From Symbiodinium natans (taxonomy: Eukaryota > Sar > Dinophyceae > Suessiales > Symbiodiniaceae): DNA of 64,000 bases. Positions within the stretch are counted from its first letter, which is position 1; every line of letters begins with the position of its first letter. The notes below the pieces were generated by a model, which made no database searches, was not told the origin of the DNA, and worked only from the letters and a program-made list of their open reading frames with translations. Positions 1-10,603 of this stretch are shown piece by piece. The position numbers were made by a program, and so were the translations under genes. The stretch lies in NCBI GenBank assembly GCA_905221605.1, contig CAJNDS010002127.1:78501-142500 (forward strand), read 5' to 3'.

Positions 1-1469
1 AAATCAGGCACACCGGGCGGAGGCAAAGGCTCGTCCGGCGAATCCCCAGGCGGGGCGCGTGGTCCGGCACCATCTGTGCCTCCCCACGAGCAGTCCTGAT
101 CTGAGAGGGTCGGCTTACGGAGGCTCTCCTGCAGTGCAAGCTGTTCGGATCTCATTGGGAATGTGAAATCCCCAGGCAACAACTCCATTCGCTTCGACCT
201 CAGAATAGGAAAGTTTCCTATCTCGAACGCAAAGTCACAACCCTTGACGGGGGTGACGAGGTATTCCTCCTTCCAAACGAAGCCAGGCTGAACGTGGTAA
301 CCAAGAAATATTCCCTCAACACCAGTCGGCGCAAACTTAGAGCTCGCAGGAATGTTCTGTTTGGGGTTGTTCCAGTACAACACACGTGCACCAAAAGGAA
401 TCATGATCCCTGAAAACGGTTCCCCATACCTGGCCTCCCAGGGAACAATCCCGTTGTCAAGCCTCTTAGTTGCATTAAGTGCCATCGCGCGGTGTTGGGC
501 GGCCAACGGCCAAAGCTTGTCGGGGAGACCCGCCTGAACAAGGTTGGAGCGGGTACCCTCCAAAATCGTCCGAATTTCTCTTTCGATTACCGACTTGTTG
601 GTGTCCACATATTCGCGGGATGTAACATGTCGGACACCTAGGCTTTTGATAGCGGCATGAAGTTCAGGTGCGTTGTCTGAGTAGAAAACGCCAACTGCAT
701 CTTCTTGACCTAGGAAGTGAAGAAGGTCTTCAAAACACTGATCGCTTGACTTAGTCGGAGAGGGGTAGACGTAACGAAATTTGGTGAACACGTCCTTAAC
801 AACAAGTGCGACCCTTTCGTCCTGGAACCCATGGTCACGAAGGTCACGAGTGATGATATGGTCAACAGTGATGTGATCCCCAAAGGCCTTTGACACAATG
901 GTACTTGAGCCCCCCTTTTTGCGGGCTTGGGGAGCCAACATCTTTGCGCGCTGACATACCTCGCAGAACGGATTCTTGGGCCTGTGCGAGAACAAGTGCT
1001 CAACAGATTTGGCTTCAGCTTTCAGATCGGCCTCTGCAAGACTGCGGGCGTTTCCTTCGTTGTCACTGTCAGGTTCAACATCGGGGTCTTCGAAGATAGT
1101 GAGGCTCAGGATTGGATTACCCTCCAGTCGGGCAACTTTGTTGTCAAGCTCCCTGACGTTCACTTTATCCTCAACCTTGACCCAAGAACCTTCCCTGAAC
1201 AACCAAGTAGATCTGACTTCGCATCTTGGAAACCTTGGTGTAGCAGTACGAAACGTCTTTGGTTTGTGTCCGACAATCAAGTACTTAGCATTTGGGTGCG
1301 AAACCCAACCTGGTCTTTTGAGCTTCTCTTTGGGGATATCTATCGGCGGCACCTCATTGATGGCTGCGGAGATCTCAGGATCGGGGTGCTCGACCACTGG
1401 ATCTCGTTCCTCTGCTGCTCCTGCGAAAGCCTCGGCCGGCCCTATTGGGCGGCAGTTTTCTGAAAACCC
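1..1469 (-). CDS. copia-type Pol, integrase part (partial, runs off the left edge)
   Basis: This minus-strand frame has no stop from about 1512 down to base 1 and continues out of the window, so reverse transcriptase and RNase H probably lie to the left. A Cys pair (FCEVC, near 955) with upstream histidines resembles the integrase zinc-binding module. The catalytic core follows: TVDHI with Asp codon at 861-863, FYSDN with Asp at 675-677, and VIEREIR with Glu at 582-584. The Asp-Glu spacing is about 30 residues, slightly under the usual 35. The tail is proline-rich. The frame is -1 relative to the Gag-protease frame and has no start codon of its own at the junction, so frameshifted expression is likely. 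Integrase inserts the element cDNA into the genome. Integrase assignment is strong; assignment to copia rather than another LTR clade is inferred from protease followed directly by integrase. Confidence 0.85.
1435..1469 (-). promoter_or_regulatory. candidate -1 ribosomal frameshift signal, Gag-protease to integrase
   Basis: On the minus strand GGGTTTT (1469-1463) lies in the Gag frame as G GGT TTT, which fits the X XXY YYZ slippery rule. After a 9-nt spacer, 1453-1435 can fold as a hairpin with arms GCCGCCC and GGGCCGGC, loop AATA and one bulged C. The Gag stop TAG at 1444-1442 falls at the loop. The integrase frame is open from about 1512, so the usable overlap is about 70 nt. Spacing and geometry fit known retroelement frameshift sites; function is inferred. 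Confidence 0.6.
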
Positions 1470-4400
1470 TCGGACAAAATTGGTCGTCCGAGAGAACCTG
1501 AGGCTTCCTCCTTAGTGCTTGGAGCGGCCATTGCTCCTCCCCCTAGCACTGGGACCATACCTCTCATTCTACACCTTAGTCTTTGACCATTGGGCGCAAC
1601 AAAGTAAGGCGGCCTTTTGGGGTACCAGTGGAACTCATAACCGTCCTCCATGCACCTTCTGCCTACGGAGCAAACAGGAGGGGTGCTGTTGAGAACATAG
1701 AACTCTAGCTCTTTGCCAAACTCCGGGAAGTCGATCCTAACCGACTTGTCACCTTTGACGTTACCATTAGCAGTGATGAGATTCACTTGTCGTGTTGCAT
1801 TGCCTACTGGCTCTTCGCCGAAGTACATAGCACGATCAGCTTCGCTGATAAGGTCCTCCTCGCTTCCTGTGTCAGCAAGGAATTCTAAGGGTGTGGCGAT
1901 CCCTGGACAAGCGATCTCTGAGCTCTCAACGACGTGCTTGCACATCCCACACATGAGAGAATCAGGCTCATCACACTCTAAGTGGCAATCGGTCTTCTCT
2001 CCCCCCTCATGCCGGGCAAGAAGCATCTTGAGTTCCCTTGCGTTCCTAATTGCAACCTGAAGGTCGTTAGCGTCAGGCTTAGGGCAGTTTTCCGCATCAG
2101 CATAGCAAGTATTGTACCTGCGAACTTTGTAGGAATGTTTGTACCCCTTTCCCTCAAAAGGGATTTCCCTGACTTTGGGTTTGTCGCAAAACCTGACCTT
2201 CTTGTTTTGTTCTTTGATCTTGAAAACAGTCTTGCCGGTCCACGGCATCTTATCGCCGGTTTCCCCTCTTCCCTCTTTCCAGTCCCAGTTCTCCTTTGCA
2301 GTGTATGGAGAAACGGGAAGCGTCTTGATCACTTTGGCCTTACCCTTCAACCTTTCAAGAGCAACAGGACATGACACTTCGGGCTTGTACATAGTACTTC
2401 TGTACTTCAGATGGTGCCTAACAGCTTCACCCCTTTTGAAGTCTACTTCCCAGTAGTCTTCGTCCCCATCTTGTGGTTCACTCTCATCAGGACCAGCTGA
2501 GGCTGCAGCCGCAAGCGAGATGCAGCATGCGGCCTTCCTATCCTTTTCCTTAGAGCGTCCACGGCTTGGTTTCCTGCGCGTTGGCGCGGGTGACGGGGAC
2601 CTTGGTTTGTCTGGGCCCTTAGGGGCCGGGGCTGCGTTTTCACCACCTGGGGGAGCAGGGCTCGGTTCCCTATGCAAGAAACGACACTTATCTCCCCTAG
2701 TGCACTTTCCCTTCTTCCAAAACGTGCAGACCTGTTTCTTCTTCGGGGCAGTGCGAACAGGGGATTGCGAACGGGGTTTGTGCGAAAACTTGCACTTGTC
2801 ACCCCTGGTGCACTTACCCTTTTGAAAGTCGTAGCAAACTGGCTTTGGGCTTTGCGATCGGCTAGGTGATCTAGATCTGGATGGGGTCCTGGAGCGAGAC
2901 CTTGATTTTGAATTGGACTGGCTACCGGCAGAGCGATCCCTTCCGCGGCCGCTCCTCGACGGAGGGCGTGTCGGCCTTCCGCCTTCAACAACAGGAGCAC
3001 CAAACTTGTCCCCATGAGACTTGGCGATTCTATCCCTGTTCTTGCGCATCCTTTCACGGGTCAACAAATCCCGGATTGACTTCAACAAGAACGCATAGGA
3101 GTGTGAGGCAGAACCCTCTTTCGCCCTGTCGTAGATTTCCAAATCATACTTCATTCTTGAGGACTTTCGGATTTGCCGAAGAAGGATATCACGCAGAACC
3201 ATTTCTTCTGGGACATGACTCATGCCAGCAATGACTGATTCCCAATTGTGCAGAAATGTGGTTAGATCGTCACTATGCAGCGTAACCTTCAAAAGGTCTT
3301 CTACCGAATAGAGCGATCCTACCTCTTCATTTGTTTTGAAGTACTGATCAAACATGAGCAAGACCTGGCGTCCTCGTACGGCACGTCCTTGAACCGCCTC
3401 GGTTTCCTTGAAAGTGAGTACCTGTCGAGATAACTCACCTTTGGCGACCTTAGTGAGAGCGGCTAGGATTTTGGTATCCAGCGTGAGAAACTTACCGGGC
3501 TCACGAAGCTTGTCATGATCAGCACTCTTAGAATACACCTCTAGAATCCAAGAGAAGGCTTCATCTGGCCTATCTGAAGCTGCCCTAACTGCTTCCCGTG
3601 TTGCGGTTTTCCATGCACGGTAGGTTTCGGGGTTAGGGAAATCCGGCAGGCGGATGGTTTCAGCTTCTTTAACCTTTGGTTTGTCATCTTCACCGCTTTT
3701 GTCTCCTTTAAGAAGCTTGGCGGCTTCAAGCAGCGCTTGCTGCGTCTGTGCGATTAAATCGGCTCCTGTGGCTGCCGGACCTCCCGGCGTGCCTGTTGGG
3801 GCCGCAAGACCAGGGGCTCCGGCGTTCAAACCACCACTAGAGAATCCTAGATTTGGGACGTTAGCTGATGCTGTTGGGGTCCCTGGGGCAGAAACCGGAC
3901 CCTGTGGTCCTGTTGGAGTGGCAGTAGTTGCCACACCGCCAAAACTGAAGTTTGGAAACAATGCCCTGATGTTCATCGGAATCACACTCGGATCTGAAAA
4001 CTGAGGGGCACACGGAGCACTAAGCCCGGCGCTTGGCGCTGGAGCAACTGGGGCAGTGGCGCTGGGAAACTGAGCTTGCTGCGAGGGATTGATACCTAAA
4101 TTCCTGTCCTGTTCGAGCTGGAGCGCACGCTCCATTGATGATAATTCATCTTGGAGGGTCATGTTTTGAATCCTCATTTGCTCTTCAGTTTCCAGGGCTA
4201 TACTGCGGTACCTTTTCATTGCCTCATCATGCTCTCTCCCAAACCATTCCCCAATCTCGTTAATGCTTTCCCTCTTGTTTTGTTCAGCCTCTTCAACCAG
4301 AGTTGTCCTGAGACGTGTGATTTGCGAACCAACATCGGAAAAATGTTCTGACTGAAAATTGATTATCTGGTTTTGTTGCTGGAGTTCTGAAAAGAGACCT

Positions 4401-4873
4401 TGGGTCCTCGCGACAAAGCTATACCTTTGGCTAGCAATTTCAGACTCAAGTCTAGCAACGACTTCCTCGTGCTGCCTGTTAGCCCTTTCTTCAACATCTG
4501 CGATTTGTTGATCATGGGCTTCTTCAGCAGCTAGGCGGAACCTCTGGTGCCTGGACTCTGCTTCGTTCTCTAACTCAGTGAGGAGAAGTCTTGTTTGTTC
4601 AGGTGTTTCACCTATCGTGATGTTCTGCTGAAACTGTTGTCGGTACATGTGGATCTGCGGAGCTCCTAGTCCTACGAAAGGAGAAGGTGCGTTTGGCGCA
4701 AACACATTAGCTGCTGCTGCATTCTCTTCCAGCACTAGGCCACGGCCATCCGTAGACGGTGGCATAGCCAAAGTGCCTGAGAGGTCCATCTCCGCGGATT
4801 CTGCGTCTGTAAATCCGTCTGTACCGAGATCAGTTGCTACCTCGGTGGGGACCAGCTCGGGGCTGTCACCCAT
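1442..4873 (-). CDS. copia-type Gag-protease polyprotein
   Basis: An intact 1143-residue frame. Residues about 60-270 are rich in Glu, Gln and Arg and look coiled-coil. Residues about 400-640 are a helical capsid-like region (LPDFPNPETYRAWK, then DLLTRERMRKNRDR). An Arg/Ser-rich stretch precedes two CCCH-type fingers, starting at Cys680 (CYDFQKGKCTRGDKCKFSH) and Cys716 (CTFWKKGKCTRGDKCRFLH). These replace the usual retroviral CCHC knuckle and probably bind the element RNA. A retropepsin-like motif FLADTGSEED has its Asp at residue 1001. The frame stops 3' of the protease, where the integrase frame overlaps. The ATG at 4873 is the first in frame. The product would form the particle and process the polyprotein. 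The lack of stops suggests a young copy. Confidence 0.85.
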   Translation of the reverse strand: MGDSPELVPTEVATDLGTDGFTDAESAEMDLSGTLAMPPSTDGRGLVLEENAAAANVFAPNAPSPFVGLGAPQIHMYRQQFQQNITIGETPEQTRLLLTELENEAESRHQRFRLAAEEAHDQQIADVEERANRQHEEVVARLESEIASQRYSFVARTQGLFSELQQQNQIINFQSEHFSDVGSQITRLRTTLVEEAEQNKRESINEIGEWFGREHDEAMKRYRSIALETEEQMRIQNMTLQDELSSMERALQLEQDRNLGINPSQQAQFPSATAPVAPAPSAGLSAPCAPQFSDPSVIPMNIRALFPNFSFGGVATTATPTGPQGPVSAPGTPTASANVPNLGFSSGGLNAGAPGLAAPTGTPGGPAATGADLIAQTQQALLEAAKLLKGDKSGEDDKPKVKEAETIRLPDFPNPETYRAWKTATREAVRAASDRPDEAFSWILEVYSKSADHDKLREPGKFLTLDTKILAALTKVAKGELSRQVLTFKETEAVQGRAVRGRQVLLMFDQYFKTNEEVGSLYSVEDLLKVTLHSDDLTTFLHNWESVIAGMSHVPEEMVLRDILLRQIRKSSRMKYDLEIYDRAKEGSASHSYAFLLKSIRDLLTRERMRKNRDRIAKSHGDKFGAPVVEGGRPTRPPSRSGRGRDRSAGSQSNSKSRSRSRTPSRSRSPSRSQSPKPVCYDFQKGKCTRGDKCKFSHKPRSQSPVRTAPKKKQVCTFWKKGKCTRGDKCRFLHREPSPAPPGGENAAPAPKGPDKPRSPSPAPTRRKPSRGRSKEKDRKAACCISLAAAASAGPDESEPQDGDEDYWEVDFKRGEAVRHHLKYRSTMYKPEVSCPVALERLKGKAKVIKTLPVSPYTAKENWDWKEGRGETGDKMPWTGKTVFKIKEQNKKVRFCDKPKVREIPFEGKGYKHSYKVRRYNTCYADAENCPKPDANDLQVAIRNARELKMLLARHEGGEKTDCHLECDEPDSLMCGMCKHVVESSEIACPGIATPLEFLADTGSEEDLISEADRAMYFGEEPVGNATRQVNLITANGNVKGDKSVRIDFPEFGKELEFYVLNSTPPVCSVGRRCMEDGYEFHWYPKRPPYFVAPNGQRLRCRMRGMVPVLGGGAMAAPSTKEEASGSLGRPILSEGFQKTAAQ

Positions 4874-5371
4874 GCACTGAGTTGAAACTCCAGGTCAGTG
4901 GTGCCGCAAGCTCCGGGGAGCCTACGGCTGATAACCTATAGTTTGGGAAATCCACCAGTTGTTATCCGTTAAGCCATGAGCAGGGGCGCGCCTAACCTTT
5001 TTACTCAGAGGGCTTGAGCGGCACAAGTAAGTGCAACATACATGGAAGCAAAAGTGGAGGGAATGCACAGATATAAAATACAAACTCCACGGCGGCAGGG
5101 AATCAGACCTCCTGCCGCAGAGACAATAAAACCTGTACTCCCTCCACTTAGGCTGCCCGCCTCCTCCCCCCCCCCCCCCCCCCCCCCCCAAAACAAAAGA
5201 GAAGATAACAACAACAAATAATTCAATAAATAAATAAATAAATAGAGAAAAACACAACAATGAAGCTTCGAACTTTTTGGGTTAAAAAGGGCTTCTAGGA
5301 TTTAGGGCTGATCATGTTGACAGCTTCGGCCCCGGGAATGTGGGGTTGGGTGGTCTGGGGGATAGGTTTAA
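4874..5371 (-). other. leader side of the copia element; LTR not identified
   Basis: No coding frame is convincing here. It holds a C homopolymer at 5168-5189, an (AAAT)n-like run near 5227-5243 and the upstream side of the retroelement. A 5' LTR would be expected around here, but its partner LTR is outside the window, so no repeat pair can be seen. The TTTAGGG array starts at 5372. Confidence 0.4.
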
Positions 5372-5450
5372 GGTTTAGGGTTTAGGGTTTAGGGTTTAGG
5401 GTTTAGGGTTTAGGGTTTAGGGTTTAGGGTTTAGGGTTTAGGGTTTAGGG
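5372..5450 (+). repeat. (TTTAGGG)n array
   Basis: About eleven near-perfect TTTAGGG units just upstream of the copia element. It is the first of the telomere-type arrays that fill the rest of the window. Confidence 0.95.
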
Positions 5451-7888
5451 TAGGCTGGGCTTGATCAACCCTAAACCCTGGAAGCCCTAAACAACCCTAT
5501 GAGTTCGAAGCTTGAGGTTTCAACCTGTTGGACCCGAAAAAAAAACGAAATCCCAAACCCCAAAGAAAGCCGAAACTCAGCGCGCCGGGCCGCTCAAGCC
5601 GAGACCTCCCCCAAAAGGCACCCTGCAACTCGGTAGACTCCACGAACATCCCCAAACTTTGGGCGCTAGTTTAGGCCCTCTTAACAACCCCCTCAGAACA
5701 TTGCCCTCAAGTGTTGAGAGTGCGGCAAGGCAGAGAGACGAGATTGGCCAAATTGTCCATGCAAATGACGCAGCTGGCCTGGGCATGTCCCCTGGTGTTC
5801 TGGCGAACATCGACTGAGAGGCCTAACCCCCCAAAAAACCCTAAATGCTAACCTCAAGCCTTTAAACAACGGCAAGTTCAAATGGGCAGGCTTTCAGGAT
5901 TTTCAACGCGCCCTAAGCCCTAAAGGGCCTCGCGGCACGCATTCTGCGCTGGCATCTTCTGTGCTGAATTCGTGGTTTTGCAGGGCCTATAGGGCTTAAT
6001 ACTCGTGATATAGCGGTTAGGGTTTGCACGTTTGGGGCTTAGGTGTAGGGGCTAAGGGCGATTTAGAGTGTCGATGGTGCGGGATTCAGGACGTGCTACA
6101 TGGCCCCCAAGACCAGCTACCTAACACTCCAAGAAGGGGCTTGAGGAGAAGAACCACCCACACACAAAGCAGAGCCAAACTCCTCCCCCCCCCCCCCCCC
6201 TCCTAAACCCGCCCCCTTAACCCCCCCCCCCGCCCAACACATCCCCGACTGCGCCTGTGGCGTGTGCTCGGCCTCTCCAGGCAACTTCTTGGGCTTTTCT
6301 GGTTTGGAAGGGTTTAGGGCTTAAGGGCTTAGTTTACGCTTCGACCCCACACATGGGGGGTTAGGGCTTAGGGTTTCGGCTTTTGGGTTGGAAAATTGAT
6401 CCAGGACGTTGTTCGGCCCATACCCACGAACATACTCTTGACGAACCCCCACATGGTTTCACAAGGGGTATGGTCTACAATTAATTCTGTTTGGCACCCT
6501 GATGCGCCAATTTATTGTTCGCCCCCGTCCCCGAGTCTTCCTTACCACTGTTGCTTCGTTGGGATTACTTAGTGGGGAGGGGGGTTCGAGTACCGGTCCC
6601 CAAACTCTCAATCCCTGTGCGAGTTCAGGGTTTCAGGGGGTTTTAGGCCCGGTGCACTTAGATCCTGCTCCAACGACTTTGGGCCTCAGGGTCACGTGGA
6701 TCTGGGTTTAGGGCTTGACTAGGGTCTGGTTAGGGTTTGGCCCGCTAAAAAATCGGGTGCCGCTGGGGTTCCTGGCCTAAATCGCCTTCCCTCAGCTTCC
6801 CGAATCCCTTTTCAGAGGCTTCGTGAAGCGCAGGCCCAACTCAAACCCTAACGACTACTTAACCCCGAAGAACTCATTCTGTAAAGCCCCGACAATGACA
6901 AAATTTCGATGCAGCCCAACATCAACTGAATCCCGTTCATGGGACATTTCTCTTCTTACTCAGCTAGGCGGCGCTCCGCGGCTAGAGACGCGGACGCTTG
7001 TGCACTGCAGCTAATCCTCTTAGGGGCCGCGGGAGCAATTATGTGCATTAGAATCGCGGGCGAGATGTACGAGTGAAACAGGGCTGGTCACTGATTGCAA
7101 ACGCCGTCCTGCTTCTGACGATGGCACCAACTTACAATCGACTGCAACGCCTACGGGGTTGAGGGCCTACGCCTGCTTCTGAGGGCGGCACGAATCTACA
7201 CAAGAGACAACCCCACATCATTGGGGGCCGAAGCCCAAGACAAAAGCCTAGCAACACATCTCCACGGGACAGGAGTCCAACGTTGGAGGAGATGTGGGTG
7301 TAGGAGGCTTGAGCAAACAAGGTTTTTTGTGTTGATTTCCGTGAGAGCCTGGCACTATGTGACATCCCATAACGCGAACATCTCGTGTGGCGGTAAGAGG
7401 GACATGAGCTGTGGTCACTTCACATTGTCTACGTGTGCGACGGCGGGTGCTTTGACAACAGGTTTGCCCAAAAAACTGCGTCTCGTTCCATCTGTATGTG
7501 CCAGTCATAAGCTTGTTATCGCATGTGCTCTGAGATCCATGAAGATGATGGTTACTGGGTATATACGGTTTAGGGTTTAGGGTTTAGGGTTTGGGGTGGT
7601 TTGGAGTTTAGAATGTGTATATATACATAATGCACATCTGTTAACATCAACTCTTTAATGCAGCACGGCTTTTGATCATTCGGGGTCCCTATGTGTCCAC
7701 TGTCATAGCGCCCTTTTCCGGCAACAAAAGGCAGAAGAAGGCCACCCGAACCAACCCCCCCGAATTCCCTTCACCCCAGTTGCCCACCTAAACCCTAAAC
7801 CCTGAACCCTAAACCCTGAACCCTGAACCCTAAACCCTAAATCCTAAACCCTAAACCCCCCCAAACTGCGGAGGCATCCTCCCAAAAC
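5451..7888. other. region with no supported gene
   Basis: Mixed sequence with few telomere-type units, C-rich homopolymers near 6183-6199 and 6220-6231, and several short open frames on both strands (such as 5512-5817 plus and 5577-5810 minus) that match nothing recognised. From 7040 to 7560 there are almost no TTTAGGG units. Short arrays return at 7566-7590 and 7797-7855. Confidence 0.5.
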
Positions 7889-7950
7889 CTGGCCTCCCGG
7901 TTGCTCCGATGCCGCTCCGCCTCTTCAAGGCGCCTCGCCAAGTCCTTGCG
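7889..7950 (-). CDS. candidate exon, coiled-coil protein
   Basis: The minus reading contains RKDLARRLEEAERHRSNREA, a charged heptad-like pattern. It starts after AACAG and ends at CCAG before GTTTTGGG (GT donor). CCCTAAA-type repeats lie upstream and TTTAGGG downstream in gene direction. It is the most downstream exon recognised of the left-hand minus-strand gene. The product is not recognised. Confidence 0.6.
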
Positions 7951-8292
7951 CTGTTGCGGCTTAGGGTTTAGGGTTTAGGGTTTAGGGTTTAGGGTTTAGG
8001 GTTTAGGGTTTCGGGTTTGGGGCTTGGGGCTGGGGGCTTGGGGCTTGGGGCTTGGTAGGCTGTGGAGTTGATGGGGTTGATAGGGTTGAGAGGACTTGTA
8101 GGGTTTATAGTGGTTATAGGGTTGATCGGGTTGATTGGGTTTTTAGGGTTTTTAGGGGTTTTAGGGTTTTAAGGGTGTATGAGGTTTAAGTTTAGAGGGC
8201 TTAGGGTGTTAGAGCTTTGAAGGACGCTTAGGAGGCTTTGGGATGTACGGTAGGGCCCTGCACGCCCTAAACCCCAAGCCCTTCAGGAACCT

Positions 8293-8424
8293 TGTCTAGA
8301 CACAAGAGTAGCATAGGAATGAAAGGGCGCCCTTTATGGTTTTAAGGGGGAATCTAACCCCCCCCCCCCCCCCCCCCAACAAAAAAAAGAAAAAAAGGGG
8401 GCATAGTGGCCTACTCTGGGTACC
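8293..8424. mobile_element. foldback element, family B
   Basis: Ends read TCTAGACACAAGAGTAGC and CCTACTCTGGGTACC, which are inverted relatives of each other. The middle carries a G/C-rich arm and an A-rich arm. Shares both ends with copies near 43.9, 54.8 and 60.7 kb. Confidence 0.55.
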
Positions 8425-8564
8425 TGAAGTGTCTCTACAATGAGGTTTAGGGTTTGGTTTAGGGTTTAGGGCTTCAGTTTTAGGGTTTAGGGTTGAGGGT
8501 TTAGGGTTTAGGGTTTAGGGGGTTATGAGCAGCGAGTGTGGTACTTCTTCGGGGTAGGCGACAC

Positions 8565-8649
8565 TTGTCTGAGCCGCCGACCAAGTTCTCTTGGTTCAGG
8601 GCATCCTGCAGACATGAGCGGAGGTTTCTGTCCATGCGCTCTGGGCACC
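8565..8649 (-). CDS. candidate exon of the coiled-coil gene
   Basis: One frame reads CPERMDRNLRSCLQDALNQE and continues LVGGSDK. The acceptor is CTAGTAG before GG; an alternative is CTGCAG at 8606. The donor is GACAA before GTGTCG. Repeat orientation on both sides is opposite to most other exons. Exact edges are inferred. Confidence 0.45.
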
Positions 8650-8824
8650 CTACTAGCCCTAAACCCTAAACCCTAAACCCTAAACCCTAAACTCCGGCCC
8701 AAATCAAGCCCTTAGGCCTTGGAAGCCTAAACCCCACAACCGCTGAAACTGGAACAGCCCGTCCGGATTCTCAAAGCACTCGGAAAGCTGTTTAATGACA
8801 GGGCTTGTGACGTTAATGGTTCTC

Positions 8825-8890
8825 ACCCTAAACCCTAAACCCTAAACCCTAAACCCTAAACCCTAAACCCTAAACCCTAAACCCTAAACC
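8825..8890 (-). repeat. (CCCTAAA)n array
   Basis: About nine units. In the gene direction it is TTTAGGG at the start of the intron that follows the exon at 8993-8907. Confidence 0.9.
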
Positions 8891-8906
8891 ATCGGCACAA
8901 AGTTAC

Positions 8907-8993
8907 GCTTGCAATGGCTGTGCCTTCAGGAGGGAGACTGCCGAGAGCTGCTGGTGGAGCTGCGAGATCTCCAAGGACCCGCCCGCCAGTGCC
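8907..8993 (-). CDS. candidate exon of the coiled-coil gene
   Basis: The acceptor CTCTGCCCACAG before GG is pyrimidine-rich. The frame reads ALAGGSLEISQLHQQLSAVS, and the donor is AAGC before GTAACT. The plus strand is also open here, so strand choice rests on the splice sites. Confidence 0.45.
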
Positions 8994-9021
8994 CTGTGGG
9001 CAGAGGGTTCGCGGGGGTCGC

Positions 9022-9144
9022 TGGGTTTAGGGTTTAGGGCTAGGGTTTAGGGTTTAGGGTTTAGGGTTTAGGGTTTAGGGTTTAGGGTTTAGGGTTTAGG
9101 GTTTAGGGTTTAGGGTTTAGGGTTTAGGGTTTAGGGTTTAGGGT
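9022..9144 (+). repeat. (TTTAGGG)n array
   Basis: About seventeen units with one GGGC interruption. It faces the CCCTAAA array at 9182-9298 across a 37-bp spacer, forming a large inverted repeat. Confidence 0.95.
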
Positions 9145-9181
9145 GAGGGTTTGAGGGGTTTAGGGTTAGGGAGGAATAGGT

Positions 9182-9298
9182 CCCTAAACCCTAAACCCTA
9201 AACCCTAAACCCTAAACCCTAAACCCTAAACCCTAAACCCTAAACCCTAAACCCTAAACCCTAAACCCTAAACCCTAAACCCTAAACCCTAAACCCTG
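9182..9298 (-). repeat. (CCCTAAA)n array
   Basis: Sixteen to seventeen units, inverted relative to 9022-9144. Together they would form the stem of one intron. Confidence 0.95.
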
Positions 9299-9386
9299 AC
9301 GCCGTGGGCGGGAGGCAAACCGCAAAAGCTGAGGTGCCGGCTGCTGATCTCGAAGGGCTTGCTCGTAGAGCAACTTGTACCTCCAG
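9295..9386 (-). CDS. candidate exon of the coiled-coil gene
   Basis: The frame reads WRYKLLYEQALRDQQPAPQL. The acceptor is CGAAATAG. The donor CAGG before GTTTAGGG is made by the telomere-type repeat itself. Partial echoes of its start (AGCTGCAGGTACAAGC-like) recur near 9500-9530 and 9570-9590, as if pieces were copied into the neighbouring intron. Confidence 0.55.
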
Positions 9387-9880
9387 CTATTTCGGGTTTA
9401 GGGTTTAGGGTTGAGGGTTGAGGGTTGTTACGGTTTAGGGTTTGGGGTTTGGGGTTTAGGGTTGTTTAGGGTTTAGGGTTGTTTAGAGTTTAGGGATAGA
9501 GCAGCTTGTACCTGCAGCTACTTAGAGTTTCGGGTTAGGGTTCAGGGTTTAGAGTTTGGGGTTTAGGGATAGAGCAACTTGTGGGCTGTTCAGGGCTTAG
9601 GGCTTGGGGTTTAGGGCTTAGGGTTGTTTAGGGTGTTGAGGGCTTAGGGTTGTTTAGGCTTCTGAGTTTAGGGGTCAGGGCTATTTCCATAGGTTTTAGG
9701 GTTGTGGAGGGTCTTAGGGCTTAGGGTTGTTTAGGGTTTAGGGCTTGAGGCTTAAGTCTTGGGCTGCTTAGAGCTTGGCTTTGTTCAGGGTTCAGGGTTT
9801 TTCAGGGTTTGAGGTTCAGGTTCCCTCCTCCATGCCCGATGTTCGCAGGCATTCTCAAGCTAGCATAAGGGGAACATCCC

Positions 9881-10024
9881 AACCTAAGCCCTAAGCCCTA
9901 AGCCCTAAGCCCTAAGCCCTAAGCCCTAAGCCCTAAGCCCTAAGCCCTGAGCCCTAAGCCCTAAGCCCTACGCCCTAAGCCCTAAGCCCTAAGCCCCAAG
10001 CCCGAAGCCCTAAGCCCTAAGCCC
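9881..10024 (-). repeat. (CCCTAAG)n variant array
   Basis: About twenty CCCTAAG units with few errors. One base differs from CCCTAAA throughout the block, so the array arose by expansion of a variant unit. Confidence 0.9.
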
Positions 10025-10212
10025 TTCACCCCCCAAACGCAGAACCCTTAATCCCTGAACCCAACTTCCCAACCTTAAACTAACCCCCAGAACCCCAAAC
10101 CCCAAACTCTGCACCCTAAACCCTAAACCCTAAACCCTAAACCCTCAACCCTAAACCCTATGAACCCTAAACCCTATGAACCCTAAACCCTAAACCCCAA
10201 ACCCCTCAATGC

Positions 10213-10280
10213 GGCCGTGGCGGCTGCTGCTTCCGCTGCTCGAGCTGCTCACAGCGGGTACGCAGGTCCTGGACTCCGGG
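10213..10280 (-). CDS. candidate exon of the coiled-coil gene
   Basis: After AAACAG the frame reads PGVQDLRTRCEQLEQRKQQ. The 3' edge is uncertain, with a possible GC donor at GGCC before GCATTG. Flanks are CCCTAAA-type on the left and TTTAGGG-type on the right of the plus strand. Confidence 0.45.
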
Positions 10281-10603
10281 CTGTTTTTGTATAGAAAGTT
10301 TAGTGCTTAGGGTTTAGTGTTTAGGGTTTGGGGTTTAGGGATTAATTACGGTCTAGGGTGTAGGGTTTAAAGCCCTACAAGAAGACGAGCCAGCAGACAG
10401 CCCGAAGCCCCAAAACGGCTGGCGGTCGAATAAACCAGGCTCCCCAAGAACCCTACCAGCCCTATGAACCCGATGATGCCCTTTATTATCATTCCCCATA
10501 AAAGCCCTGTTAACCCTATAAACCCAAAAAACCCTATAAACCCCAAAGCCCTAAACCCGGAATTTCTTGTGGGTAACGCAGGGAAGCATGCAAAACCCCA
10601 AAC

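Noticed and set aside
4920-4960. Primer-binding site for the copia element (GGTTATCAG on the minus strand)
   Set aside because: Only about nine bases resemble a plant-type copia site, and without a located LTR edge this cannot be supported.
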